Assembly (NCBI RefSeq): GCF_016482785.1
Contig: NZ_JAEMXM010000014.1
Location: 1-64,000, forward strand
From: Paenibacillus alkalitolerans
GTDB lineage: Bacteria; Bacillota; Bacilli; Paenibacillales; YIM-B00363
Direction: 5' to 3'
DNA: 64,000 nucleotides
Shown: piece by piece, positions 47,301-55,738 of the stretch
Layout: each line of letters starts with the position of its first letter
Position numbering within the stretch: position 1 is the first letter of the stretch
The notes under the pieces: generated by a model
The model's input: the letters and a program-made list of their open reading frames with translations, nothing else
Databases searched by the model: none
What the model was told of the DNA's origin: nothing
Position numbers and translations under genes: made by a program

Positions 47301-48387
47301 CAGCGCCACGATCAAGCCGAGCGATTTCAAACCGAGCCGAAACTATATCGGCGAAAGCCAGTGGCCCGATCCGCTGTTAAACGGCATGATCGATGAATTC
47401 CGCATTTACAACTACATCTTGACCGCGGAAGAAATTCAGGCGGCGATGAACAATACGGCTACGTGGGTTGACAACACCTTAATCCCGGTTTTGATAGAAG
47501 AAGCAGGTACGATCGACACTGAGCTTTACACAGAGGAAACCGTACAAACTCTTCAGTCGGAAGTATCGAAAGCTCAATCGGTGTATAACAATGCAGCTGC
47601 AACACAAGAAGAAGTCGATGCGGCAGCGGCGAGCCTGCTTGCGGCGCTCGAAGGGCTGCAGTGGAAAGACATCACGGCGTCGTTGGATGTTGCGGAGCCG
47701 AACGGCAAGAACGGCTGGTATACGTCGCCGGTCAAAGTAACTCTGTCTCCTGCGGCGATCGCGGAATACAGCCTCGACGGCGGAAACACTTGGACGGCTT
47801 ACAGTACCCCTGTGAACTTGGACCAGGAAGGAAAGCATCAGGTTCAATACCGCCGTTCCGTCGAAACAGGTGAGACGGGGTCGCTCGAGGCGAAGATCGA
47901 TCTGACGGCTCCTCAGGTAACGGTCACTGGAGATACGTACTACACGATCGATCAAGACATCTTGATTTCCTGCAGCGCGACCGACACAGTTTCGGGTGTA
48001 ACGTATTCGCCTTGCGAAGTACCGCTGCTTCAAGCAAAGGCGTATACGCTCGAGTCCGGTCAGCATACCGTAACCGCGACAGCGGAAGACGCGGCGGGCC
48101 ATCAAACGACGGTTACTCATACGTTTACGGTGGCGGTCACGTTTGACAGCTTGAAGACCGTCACGAATGTGTTCCTGCAGGAAACGAATTACAAAGCATG
48201 GGAAACAGTGGCCAAATCTCTGAATCAAAAGCTTGATCAGGCGAAAGCCGCGGCGGCCGAAGGGAGAACAGACGCAGCGAGGAGCATGATGGCCGACTAC
48301 ATCAAGCAAGTAACGGACCAAACCGGCAATTATTTCACGCAGGAACAAGCGGATATTCTGATCCGGTGGGCTCGAATCGTGATCTAG
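41389..48387 (+). CDS. Very large secreted modular carbohydrate-associated protein
   Basis: The product has about 2332 residues and begins with a signal peptide ending near VPVLAAQ. Residues about 40-930 form a large, mostly helical then beta-rich region that I cannot place in a glycosidase or lyase family; its shape recalls an (alpha/alpha)n toroid plus beta-sandwich as in polysaccharide lyases. Then come, approximately: fibronectin-III (937-1027), a DUF1349-like lectin fold (1030-1224), a second FN3-like domain (1224-1330), F5/8 type C (1400-1533), a FIVAR helical repeat, two putative Ig domains (1600-1773), LamG (1827-2023), another FIVAR, and an OmpL47-like Ig domain (2100-2177). No SLH or sortase signal is seen. 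The ATG at 41389 follows GAGGG. A plant-glycan substrate is inferred from context only. Confidence 0.8.
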   Translation: MMLFNPVKSAAAHVKRVLAAGLLCALTVQAAAPVPVLAAQSEAEQSAAESAISYLDKLDFGNADSESAHNYKGDFTSVITGFMGETARVSNPLVPQEGQGGDLTFTMKVHPYLRNYFTMKLGGEDNTSGYNSMININGEQVGYVRHGDYEAISKGGWLPNRFYYNTVMLPLESTYGKETVEITIKTLNQWGNVTNSSRGFYNAYTHTQAYLNVDDEPQGYKFRPDQNPDTIVAADLTNEQKQAAIDGYMQNLVNLFNNYSAKVDSNAGGKLSIIRYQDELKFYASALKYSWSPAKTPEEKRAALERIFKTIDNHVKDYYGNTRLVLRGGHQGDWGGYYGALGEALYIAENLIKDDTIYGPAAFNEFLDQPFVTGTTEGEFSLAGVDWNGGELTRREAWERVLKANFDFARARLSYIYNQMLYTYEGAWEAHVGLGIIGSPFFEGKERSHQILLESLGIRPFLGEEVLVGPNGEELDLYHSLFYHDGRAVFTDDFVHIVGKGLAKSKLDENGNVVRRKPYGEHYTGFTEAGLTRENGYVANYGEAANYLLNYYYKTLDHAGDEEINDEILKAALKNIHARGYTRYSSLDGDGKRVMRAEQVTDERNQSLTGFHAYGARVGLGMTMHYASLEMTMAQNEQKYSGPEWDEYWQYAKEAVGFAQQQLADRQMFNANDFGNSGTNSGRNFRLADTYKYVTADRANYSRFGGSVMAGVVLPQTDFDYYKPEEIAALGVNPDDYEQFAWADIDNLYLSVRDGDFRMFGAFFYRNKGSVSNGRLHVMKDNYDHIVQIATNNRFRYEDYYLRPDNIDVDYMSDQGGNRSGAPQALIGEVAPISYQPGVGTVNRDNHEPDTPYSGYPELQTSRYGKYFMIFNTTREAYGNEQSFDVELPADFSGSTVLDLVSGSNVPVVDGKVTIAAKSAMVLKLTSDIELAPKPLHVDFVNALAGNGYVGLSWKTTSGGQSYTITRSETEEGPYATIATGVAGNYYKDTAVENGKVYYYKVAAVNENGAGWESWRAKADLTVPVSGNADTAWRDDRIGGTAGSSVIDGSSVTIGSVGGTGLGEGDDYNIYKRDINDSLHFVSQVAAGNSSISAKLDSAAGEASGIMMRDRLTADKARYIYFGADANGNLVLQNRTRVSKHQWSNQVVSPLNAGIEGYTAAEYPYLKLMRDHDSQTVYAFVSRDGTEWQYVTKMMTLLPYAYYTGVVASDEAEFSEVTFTEASEGIVTPFTARVKDQVTLYWNKPKQASWFNVYRTYDEEASLTDPVLKPGTTELEDGSPWEEVLTGTRATSFQETGFRFGSVHYKVMAVHGDGTFGPLSATVSAYADSIAVVMADAERLPASDYTKVSFYLYNKELSRIKSEMAKPGFDEKKLIDEIYDAKKLLVSYRTLLTKVQLQPSMVRASDKGLGSDSISEEQNGWYLFDGDFSTVTQNRSTVSWVTVDFGAGNEKVVETFRFKPRANVVSRVINTVFQGSNDGVNFVDLYKITSANATDWNSAINPDKTPYRYIRIYDDHLGRCTFEEIEFLERGIDKTLLTQLFDEAAAAKAAGIYTADSLQSLQQAVDAATVVAGNANATQDEVDAADNSILAELEALQYIPGMPVLESLRDRTVIAENTLSFKVEAVNAVTEVVYGVNDLPAGASFDAATQMFEWTPRKDQGGVHAVTFTAAAGDLSSSRTIRITVKGQPVFEPVTAVELTAEQPFTYEVPVSDPTGEPLVYSAGTLPEGSAFDASAGIFTWTPKNADYGSHPVTFTVSNGLFEVSQTIEFKVNLHILPPEDYTKGSYYLYTQEAERIQAEIAKPDADITQLLAELEQAEERLVQVPLSLYSFEGNADNAIGSSDGTVVGTPAYTAGKVGQAIDMDGNQYVTLPETHPLANYDEITLATWVYWKGGNQWQRIFDFGNNTNEYLFLTPRSGNNTLRFAIKHSGGEQMVQTSQLAANQWVHVAVTLGSGSAKLYVNGELKATNNSATIKPSDFKPSRNYIGESQWPDPLLNGMIDEFRIYNYILTAEEIQAAMNNTATWVDNTLIPVLIEEAGTIDTELYTEETVQTLQSEVSKAQSVYNNAAATQEEVDAAAASLLAALEGLQWKDITASLDVAEPNGKNGWYTSPVKVTLSPAAIAEYSLDGGNTWTAYSTPVNLDQEGKHQVQYRRSVETGETGSLEAKIDLTAPQVTVTGDTYYTIDQDILISCSATDTVSGVTYSPCEVPLLQAKAYTLESGQHTVTATAEDAAGHQTTVTHTFTVAVTFDSLKTVTNVFLQETNYKAWETVAKSLNQKLDQAKAAAAEGRTDAARSMMADYIKQVTDQTGNYFTQEQADILIRWARIVI

Positions 48388-48450
48388 TCGAAAGATGCAT
48401 AGCAGTACCTGGATCACCGAGAATAACGACAGTTCAAAAATAAAGCGGTC

Positions 48451-48478
48451 AGGCGGTCGATGGGAGCATCGGCCGCCT
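48451..48478 (+). terminator. Terminator hairpin after giant gene
   Basis: AGGCGGTCGATG (48451-48462) pairs with CATCGGCCGCCT (48467-48478) with one G-U over a GGAG loop. The T-run is weak. Confidence 0.65.
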
Positions 48479-48693
48479 TCGCGTCTCTTCCGTTCGCTCG
48501 GGCAATAAACATGAATCATTGATTGACATCTGCAGGTTACAAGAGTAGCCTAAAAGGCTATCACTTTTTTTGGTATCGGCAGCATCTTAATGAGTGACTT
48601 AGCTGGTAACTTTCAATTATATGAAAGCGGTACATGTTGCTGATATAATAGGCTCCAGAGCAAATACCTTCTCCGTTAAGAGGTTGTGATCGT

Positions 48694-50419
48694 ATGGGTT
48701 ACCTGAGACAATTGCCGATCCGAGTCCAATTGTCCATGCTGCTTTTGCTTATCATCGTTATTGTCATTTTTATCATTTTCACCGATTATTCCAAAGCGGC
48801 GAGAGTCGTGGAAAAGAAAAACAGCGAGCACTTCTCGGAAACGATCTCGCAGATGAACCAGACCCTGTACTCCAATACCGATGTTGTAAAGCGACTGCTC
48901 CAGAATATATCCTATAACTCGTCCATTGTCCAAAAGTATTTGAATGAGACCGATCCGGCGGCAAAATTTTCGGAGTACACAGCTAAAAAGCTACATTTCA
49001 GACATGATCGGGATGAAGGACGGCATCGTCGATATTGCGCTTTTGAGCAATAATGGCGTTCACTTCAACACCAACGGCGAAATCAAGAATCTGCTCCCTT
49101 TCAAGGACGATATACCGAAAAAAAGATTGTTTTATTTTTTAGGACTCAAAACTCTCCCTATAAATTCTGAAAACCGAAATGTTTTTATCGCGGGAACTCA
49201 CGTTTATTCAACGATTGACTTTAACAACGACAAGGAGATCGGAACCTTGCTGATTGTGCTGGACGCCAACGCGTTAATGGGTTCTCCGCATCAAGCGATG
49301 CGCTCCGGCGGAAGTAAAATATATATGGTGGACCGCAAAGGCACTTTGTTTTATTCCAATGATGAGTCGGCCAGAATCGGAAGCGCCTACAAGCAAATCG
49401 AATCTTCAGAAAATGATACGGAGTATTTCGTTCAGAGAGGTCCGATTCCCGATATCGAAGGGGAAATCATCGTAAAGCTGCCGCGAAGCGAGCTTCTGAG
49501 CGGTATTGAGGATATTCGCAAACAAGCTTTTTTGATTTTTCTTACTTCCCTGCTTTTGTTAACCGTTCCATACTTGGCTGTAATCAACAACATTGTCCAG
49601 CCTTTGAAAAAGTTAATGCAGCTCATGAACGAAATCAAATTGGGAAAATTGAACAACCTCAAAAAGCGGATCCGTCTCCAGGGGTATGCGGAAATCATCG
49701 TTATGGCCGACGATTTCAACCAGATGCTGGATGAAATCGACGACTTGACTCATCGGCTACTGGATAGCCGGACTAAACTCTACGAGTCGGAATTGGTCAA
49801 AAAGCAGTCCGAACTGGCGTATTTGCAGAGTCAAATCAACCCTCATTTTCTATACAACACGCTAGAGTCGATCAAAGGAATGGCAGCGGAGGAAGGGGCG
49901 AACAACATTTTCAATATGACAAAAGCATTGGCTCTGGTATTTCGCTACAGCATCAAAGGAACGGACAGAGTACCTCTTCGCGAGGAACTGAAGATCATCG
50001 AAAGTTACATCGATATTCAAAAAATCCGTTTTGGAAGCCGTTTGGGGGCAGAGTACCGGTTTCCTGAAGAAATACTGGACTGCAAGGTTCCGAAGATGAT
50101 TCTTCAGCCGATCGTGGAAAACGCGATTTTCCACGGGATCGAACCCAAAGTCGGAGAAGGTTTGTTGCGGCTTGAAGGATATCTTTCCGAGAATGTGCTT
50201 CATTTATCCATCAAGGACAATGGAGTGGGCATTGCGGACCAAAAGCTTATTACCCTCATGAAAAGCGATGATACGACAGCCGGAATCGGTTTGAAAAACG
50301 TTAACAATCGGATCAAGTTGACCTATGGGAGCGAGTATGGCGTTCGACTGAACAGTGAAGCCGGAAAGGGAACCGAGGTCGTCATCATGATGCCAGCCGG
50401 GAGTGAATCCGATGTTTAA
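48694..50419 (+). pseudogene. YesM-type sensor histidine kinase, frameshifted
   Basis: The first 95 codons give an N-terminal membrane segment (MLLLLIIVIVIFIIF) and the beginning of an extracellular sensor (FSETISQMNQTLYSNTDVVKR). Near 48977-48985 the frame breaks: removal of one base in GAGTACACAGC lets EY continue as QLKSYISDMIGMKDG in the frame that runs to 50419. That frame supplies the rest of the sensor, the second membrane segment, HAMP, the H-box SQINPHFLYNTLESI, N-box ILQPIVENAIFHGI and G-boxes DNGVGI and GIGLKNVNNRI. Except for one indel the protein (about 575 residues) is complete, so a sequencing error is as likely as a true mutation. It overlaps the response regulator gene. Confidence 0.85.
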
Positions 50420-51830
50420 AGTATTTCTTGTAGATGATGAAGAACTGGTAATCAAGAGTCTGAAGGCAAGCGTGAACTGGAATCAATACGGATTTGAGAT
50501 CGTCGGTTACGCGCTAAGCGGCGCCGAGGCGTTCGAAGCGATCGGGCAGCTGAATCCGGATGTCGTCTTTACCGATATTCGAATGCCCGGCATGAGCGGA
50601 CTGGAGCTTATAAAAAATTTGAAGGATGCCGGCAACGGCGCGCTTCATATCGTCGTAAGCGGTTATGCCGAATTTGCGTTTGCACAGAAAGCGATGAATT
50701 ACGGCGCGTTCGGCTATTGTCTGAAGCCGTTCGACGAGGCCGAAATTGCCGTTTACTTAAAAAAAGCGAAGTCGATTCTGGAAGAACGTGAAGGGTCCGT
50801 TCAGACGGATATTTTGGATCTTATTGAGGAAGAAAACGATCGTTCCAGAGAACGATTGCGCAAAGCGCTGTTATCTTCCGGAATCGATATGGAATCGGAT
50901 GAGGGGCTCGGCGTCGCGGTTTCGATCGGAAACAACAAGCTGAAGCTTGACGGATGGAGAAGCTGCGTTACTCTAAGAATAGGTTTTGCCAAGCATGCTT
51001 ATTTGTTTCGGATGAGCGATCATCATCGGTTATCTGCCGAGTTACAGGAAGCGGCTATGCATGGCATCAAAGGTGTCGGATTCAGCGGGGTCATCCATCG
51101 GGTTGACCGGATCAGGGACGCTATTCATTCCGCCGAAATCATGGCATATCAGTATTTTACGGCGGGAGCCAGGCTATCTGTCAAAGCGGACGGACTTCAG
51201 GAGAAAGCTCCTATCATTAAAAAACTGGAAGAAGCTATCGCCAGAAAAGATGGTTATCTCCTTCACGAACTGTTGGACGAACTGGGGACCTTATTTGAGA
51301 ATGGACAATTAAACATCAAGCATGCTCTGATGGTCTACAATCGCATACAGTCCTTCAGACATCAGAGCGAAGAGGAACCTTTCGAAGATTATGTTTATTC
51401 CTATGAGAAGCTTACGAGCCTGTTTCGTACGGTCCAAGATATGTTGAAGCATTTGAAGGAGCTGCTGGAGGTTAAACATAATGCGGTTCATGAGCTGATG
51501 CTTTCCAAACCGCAAAACCGAACCTTCAAACCGATACTCGAATATGTCAACGATCATTTTTGTACCGATATTTCCATTCAAAGCATTTCAAAAGAGTTCA
51601 ACTTAAATGCAAACTATGTCAGTCAATTGTTCAAGAAGGAAGTGGGGACGACGTTCACGGAGCATGTAACGAACCTCCGGATCGATTATGCCTGCAAGCT
51701 GTTGACCACGACGGATCTCCCTTTGAACGAAATCGCGGAGAAAGCCGGGTACGACGATTACTTCTATTTCAGCCGAATTTTCAAGAAAGTGAAGGGAATA
51801 ACGCCCAGCTCGTATAGGGCTGCTCTATAA
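50412..51830 (+). CDS. YesN-type response regulator with AraC output domain (long form)
   Basis: This protein of about 472 residues has a receiver domain (FLVDDEELVIKSL, phospho-acceptor Asp in VVFTDIRMPGMSG, Lys in CLKPFDE). A long middle region (about 125-360) is typical of the larger YesN proteins, and the C-terminal AraC domain (about 370-470) contains ISIQSISKEFNLNANYVSQL and ending PSSYRAAL. The ATG at 50412 is eight bases after GGGAG and lies inside the end of the kinase gene. It probably controls importer III, whose operon starts 240 bases downstream. Confidence 0.92.
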   Translation: MFKVFLVDDEELVIKSLKASVNWNQYGFEIVGYALSGAEAFEAIGQLNPDVVFTDIRMPGMSGLELIKNLKDAGNGALHIVVSGYAEFAFAQKAMNYGAFGYCLKPFDEAEIAVYLKKAKSILEEREGSVQTDILDLIEEENDRSRERLRKALLSSGIDMESDEGLGVAVSIGNNKLKLDGWRSCVTLRIGFAKHAYLFRMSDHHRLSAELQEAAMHGIKGVGFSGVIHRVDRIRDAIHSAEIMAYQYFTAGARLSVKADGLQEKAPIIKKLEEAIARKDGYLLHELLDELGTLFENGQLNIKHALMVYNRIQSFRHQSEEEPFEDYVYSYEKLTSLFRTVQDMLKHLKELLEVKHNAVHELMLSKPQNRTFKPILEYVNDHFCTDISIQSISKEFNLNANYVSQLFKKEVGTTFTEHVTNLRIDYACKLLTTTDLPLNEIAEKAGYDDYFYFSRIFKKVKGITPSSYRAAL

Positions 51831-51857
51831 GAAAAACTTCTATCGAAGTACATTCAG

Positions 51858-51888
51858 AAATCCCGGTCGGGTCAAGGCCGGGATTTTG
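51858..51888 (+). terminator. Terminator after response regulator gene
   Basis: AAATCCCGG (51858-51866) pairs perfectly with CCGGGATTT (51878-51886), followed by TT. It separates the two-component genes from importer III. Confidence 0.65.
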
Positions 51889-51957
51889 AGTTTCGGCGGA
51901 TCCTTGCTGCATGGACAATACTTAGATGTACATGGACGAGGGTTAGCTTATCGAAAA

Positions 51958-51971
51958 ATAAAACGTTTACA
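51958..51971 (+). promoter_or_regulatory. Weak cre-like site upstream of importer III
   Basis: ATAAAACGTTTACA matches 12 of 14 cre positions. It lies about 100 bases before the first permease gene. Confidence 0.35.
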
Positions 51972-52071
51972 ACTCATACAAATCGTGCAACTTTGCCTAA
52001 GAATCCTGTATGTTCGTGTCGAAAATTGTCTCTTAAAATAAATGTATAGAAAGAGACAGAGGTGAGACGAA

Positions 52072-53031
52072 ATGAGAGACCATACGCAGCTTAGGCTTCA
52101 TCAGGCACAGACCATACAGCAGTCACGGAGTCGACTGTGGAAAGAAATCGCAAAGCATAAGTACCTGTATGTTCTTGTTGTTCCAACCATTCTTTTTTAC
52201 GTGTTATTTAGCTACCTTCCGATGTACGGAATTGTACTCGCTTTCAAGGAGTTCGACTATTCCCTGGGAATTACCGGGAGTCCCTGGATCGGTTTTCAAA
52301 ATTTCGCGGATGTGTTCGCAAACCCGGATTTTTTGACCGCTTTTCGGAATACGATTTTGATTAGCTTCGGCAGGCTGATCATCGAATTTCCGGCGCCCAT
52401 CATTCTTGCCTTGCTGCTGAATGAAATCTCCAAGGGCCGTTTGACGCGCGTGATTCAAACTGTCTTTACTTTTCCCCATTTTATCAGTTGGGTTGTCATA
52501 AGCGGAATTGTCGTCGGGATCTTCAGCAGTCAGGGCTTGTACAATCAAATTCTGTCCGTATTCGGCTTCGAGAGTCAATCTGTGCTGACGGATGGTCCCA
52601 GTTTTACGGCCGTGTTGTTCCTGTCTAACATATGGAAGGAGGCGGGGTGGTCGGCCATTCTGTATCTGGCTGCCATTGCGGGGATCAATCCGGAGCTGTA
52701 CGAAGCGGCAGCCGTCGACGGAGCGAATCGATTCCAGCAAATGAAGGCGATTACATGGCCGGTCGTGAGATCGACTGCGGCAGTTCTCTTGATATTGGCC
52801 GTAGGCAATATTATGAACGGCGGGTTCGATCAAATCTTTAATTTGTACAACCCTGCCGTATATAACTATTCGGACATCCTGGACACATTAGTGTATAGAA
52901 GCGCATTTCAAGATGCTACCGGATTCGGTTTCTCGACAACGGTCGGATTTTTGAAGTCCGTTATCAATTGCGCCTTGCTTTTCGCCGCTAACTATTTCAT
53001 TAAAACCGTCGCAAAGGAGGAGGGGTTGTAA
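52072..53031 (+). CDS. Sugar ABC transporter permease, LplB type
   Basis: This 319-residue membrane protein has the CUT1 LplB signatures: a cytoplasmic basic N-terminus, the YLPMYGIVLAFKEFDYSLG block after the first membrane segment, and the EAA loop EAAAVDGANRFQQM near residue 210. Its tail FSTTVGFLKSVINCALLFAANYF is typical of the family. GAGGTGAG precedes the ATG. It is the first gene of importer III and is followed with no gap by its partner permease. The operon has no ATPase. Confidence 0.92.
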   Translation: MRDHTQLRLHQAQTIQQSRSRLWKEIAKHKYLYVLVVPTILFYVLFSYLPMYGIVLAFKEFDYSLGITGSPWIGFQNFADVFANPDFLTAFRNTILISFGRLIIEFPAPIILALLLNEISKGRLTRVIQTVFTFPHFISWVVISGIVVGIFSSQGLYNQILSVFGFESQSVLTDGPSFTAVLFLSNIWKEAGWSAILYLAAIAGINPELYEAAAVDGANRFQQMKAITWPVVRSTAAVLLILAVGNIMNGGFDQIFNLYNPAVYNYSDILDTLVYRSAFQDATGFGFSTTVGFLKSVINCALLFAANYFIKTVAKEEGL

Positions 53032-53907
53032 GTGAAAAGAGGACCTAGTCTCGCCAACCTGATTATCACTCTTTTTCTTAGTTTCCTTTCGCTCGTTGCT
53101 TTGTTCCCTTTCTACCAGACGCTGATGCTGTCCTTCTCTACCCTTCACGATGCCGGGTCGAATCAATTGTTTCTGTATCCGAAAACTTTCGACTTGGCGG
53201 CCTACAAGTTTTTATTTGCGGAAGGCAAAGTCACACGGGGGCTGCTCATATCCGGCATCGTGACCGTAGCGGGAACCGCTGTCAGTCTGATCGTAACGTC
53301 GGCCGGCGCTTATGCTTTGTCGAAGAAATCGTTGCCGGGCAGAAATATCATTTTTGGCTTGATCATTTTTACGCTGTTCTTTAACGGAGGGCTGATTCCG
53401 TACTTTCTAACCTTGCAGAAGCTTCATTTGCAAAACAGTCTGCTTGTCATGATCTTTCCGTTAGCCGTGAATACTTTTTACCTGATCCTGATGAAAAACT
53501 TCTTCAATACGATTTCCCCGGCTCTGGAGGAGTCGGCCAAGATCGACGGAGCTAATGATATCACGATTCTGATACGGATTGTCGTCCCCGTTTCCATGCC
53601 CATCATTGCGACGATGACCCTGTTCTACGCCGTGGACCGCTGGAACGAATGGTGGCTTCCAACGATTTTCATTAACGACACCAAATTGTATCCGCTTCAA
53701 TTGGTCTTGCGGAATGCATTAACCAACTTGAGCGCATCGGTTGGAGGCGCAGCCGCCGAGACGCTGGCGCGAGGAACGCAGAATGCTTATGAAGGTTCCG
53801 TACGGGGCGCCTTGATCGTGATTGCGATCGTGCCAATCCTTCTGGTTTATCCATTTATCCAGAAGTATTTCGCAAAAGGAATCATGATCGGTTCGATCAA
53901 GGGTTAA
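53032..53907 (+). CDS. Sugar ABC transporter permease, LplC/YtcP type
   Basis: The 291-residue permease starts with GTG immediately after the stop of the upstream gene, with AAAGGAGGAGG overlapping the end of that gene, so translation is coupled. The EAA loop ESAKIDGANDITILI lies near residue 167 and the C-terminus YPFIQKYFAKGIMIGSIKG is intact. This gives a complete version of the gene type that is truncated at 6534 in this same window. Confidence 0.92.
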   Translation: MKRGPSLANLIITLFLSFLSLVALFPFYQTLMLSFSTLHDAGSNQLFLYPKTFDLAAYKFLFAEGKVTRGLLISGIVTVAGTAVSLIVTSAGAYALSKKSLPGRNIIFGLIIFTLFFNGGLIPYFLTLQKLHLQNSLLVMIFPLAVNTFYLILMKNFFNTISPALEESAKIDGANDITILIRIVVPVSMPIIATMTLFYAVDRWNEWWLPTIFINDTKLYPLQLVLRNALTNLSASVGGAAAETLARGTQNAYEGSVRGALIVIAIVPILLVYPFIQKYFAKGIMIGSIKG

Positions 53908-53970
53908 AGGGTTAATAGTAGCGAAGCTATTATTATATAAGTTTTGCACAAAAAAAAGGGAGGATTATGC

Positions 53971-55623
53971 ATGACACACAAAAGTAAGAAACCGATTTTG
54001 CTGGCCGTCTGCTTGCTGGTTTTGGCCGCGGTATTTGCCGGATGCGGCACCGCCAAGAATGATCCGGCCGCTTCTTCCAACGAGCAGCCTGCTTCCGAGT
54101 CCGCAAGCGAATCCCCTGCTGCTGAAGATCCGTTTGCCAAGCATCAGGAACTCAGTGTTGCGATTTGGGGCATTCAAGACGGATTCGACAATCCGGAAGC
54201 CAAGAATGACACGATTTTCAATGATATGACAAAGAAATTCAATATTACTGTGAAACCGGTCCAGATCACCTGGAACGACTGGCAGGAGAAGCAGAAAGTG
54301 TGGGCTGCATCCGGTCAATTGCCTGATATTTTCGCGAATGCGCTTGCGACGGACAACCGCGCCTTGTACAGCACGTGGGCCAAACAAGGCGTAATCAAAG
54401 CGCTCCCGGAAGACCTGAGCAAATATCCGAATATCGCCAGGGTTATGGAGCTTCCTGCCGTGAAACCGCTGACGGTGGACGGTAAATTCTATATGGTGCC
54501 GCGGATGGGCTTCATCACGGATGGCAATGCGGGGGTTATGGACCGGCCGATCCTGTACCGCAAAGATTGGGCGGCACAGGCCGGGTATACATCCGATCCG
54601 AACAGCTACGAGGAATTCGTCGCGATGGTCAAAGCGGTCATGAAGCAGCGTCCCGGAATCACAGGCATTGCGATTAATAACAAGGATTATCTCCTGACCC
54701 CAATGCTCGGAAGCTTTCCGGAATTGGCGAGCATGAAGGATTCTTGGGTGAAAGAGGACGGGAAGTGGATCCCTTCTTTCGCTTCAACGAAAGCTCCCGA
54801 GGCCGTCAAACAGGTTTGGCAGCTTTATCATGAAGGTCTTCTGGATAAGGATTTCGCGATCCAGAAAGATGCGGACGGCCTTCTCAAATTTGTGAACGGG
54901 CAAGCTTTTATCTCGCTCGGAGGAAATATTGGCGCCAATATCGAGGCTTTTGTGAAAGCCAATCCCGACGCTAAAGTGTCGGATATCGGATTCATGCGCA
55001 TTTGGCCGGCGGCGGATGGGAATCGTTACAACTTCGGCGTAACGCCATACTGGTCCGAGACGTTCTTCAGCAACAAAATGGACGACGAGAAATTCGACAG
55101 AGCGCTCCGATTGGTTGATTATATGATGTCCGAAGAATATTCCGCCCTTGTCAACAACGGTATTGAAGGCGTGGATTACAAGATCGAGGACGGTAAGGCG
55201 ATTTCCTTGCTGTCGGCCGATCAAAATCTTGGAAAGAAATATCCGATCACCGCCGTTATCGGTTGGCTCGCATCATGGCACAGCGAATTCTCGGCGCAAG
55301 GCAAAAGAGTGATCAATGCCAATCCCGATTTGGCTGCATTTGATGCTATAACCAGTGAAACGTTCAATCGATTCAAGACCGAGAACAAACCGTCTCCAAT
55401 CAACTTCGAGATCACGTTAATGTCCACTCCAGCCAAGGATAAGCTTGCCGGAGCACTTACGCCAAACAACGGCGGGATTGTAGATGAATTCTTCAATGTT
55501 ATTCTGAAAAATGACGATCCCGTCGAATCGTGGAAGGCCGTAGTCAAATCCTACGACGCCAAAGGGCTGCAGGAAGCCATTGCCGAAGTCAACGCGAAAG
55601 CGCAAGAAATGGGCATTGAATAA
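53971..55623 (+). CDS. Extracellular solute-binding lipoprotein of importer III
   Basis: This protein of about 550 residues has a lipoprotein signal peptide with lipobox FAGC (Cys25), a Ser/Glu/Ala-rich linker and an LplA-like binding domain with the segments KPVQITWNDWQEKQKVW and RPILYRKDWAAQAGY. The ATG at 53971 is preferred because AGGGAGG lies seven bases before it. It completes the permease-permease-binding protein operon. A perfect 14-bp hairpin follows the stop. Confidence 0.92.
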   Translation: MTHKSKKPILLAVCLLVLAAVFAGCGTAKNDPAASSNEQPASESASESPAAEDPFAKHQELSVAIWGIQDGFDNPEAKNDTIFNDMTKKFNITVKPVQITWNDWQEKQKVWAASGQLPDIFANALATDNRALYSTWAKQGVIKALPEDLSKYPNIARVMELPAVKPLTVDGKFYMVPRMGFITDGNAGVMDRPILYRKDWAAQAGYTSDPNSYEEFVAMVKAVMKQRPGITGIAINNKDYLLTPMLGSFPELASMKDSWVKEDGKWIPSFASTKAPEAVKQVWQLYHEGLLDKDFAIQKDADGLLKFVNGQAFISLGGNIGANIEAFVKANPDAKVSDIGFMRIWPAADGNRYNFGVTPYWSETFFSNKMDDEKFDRALRLVDYMMSEEYSALVNNGIEGVDYKIEDGKAISLLSADQNLGKKYPITAVIGWLASWHSEFSAQGKRVINANPDLAAFDAITSETFNRFKTENKPSPINFEITLMSTPAKDKLAGALTPNNGGIVDEFFNVILKNDDPVESWKAVVKSYDAKGLQEAIAEVNAKAQEMGIE

Positions 55624-55635
55624 GCACGGCTACAA

Positions 55636-55670
55636 GGGAAGTAACATCCTCAATACGGATGTTGCTTCCC
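55636..55670 (+). terminator. Hairpin after binding-protein gene of importer III
   Basis: GGGAAGTAACATCC (55636-55649) pairs with GGATGTTGCTTCCC (55657-55670) with one G-T pair. No T-run follows, so it may stabilise the transcript and allow read-through into the beta-helix gene. Confidence 0.6.
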
Positions 55671-55738
55671 AACTTCACAAAAATTCAAAAACGATGCCGT
55701 TGATTTCGGCAAAGGGCGATAATAAAGGAGTTGAGTGT

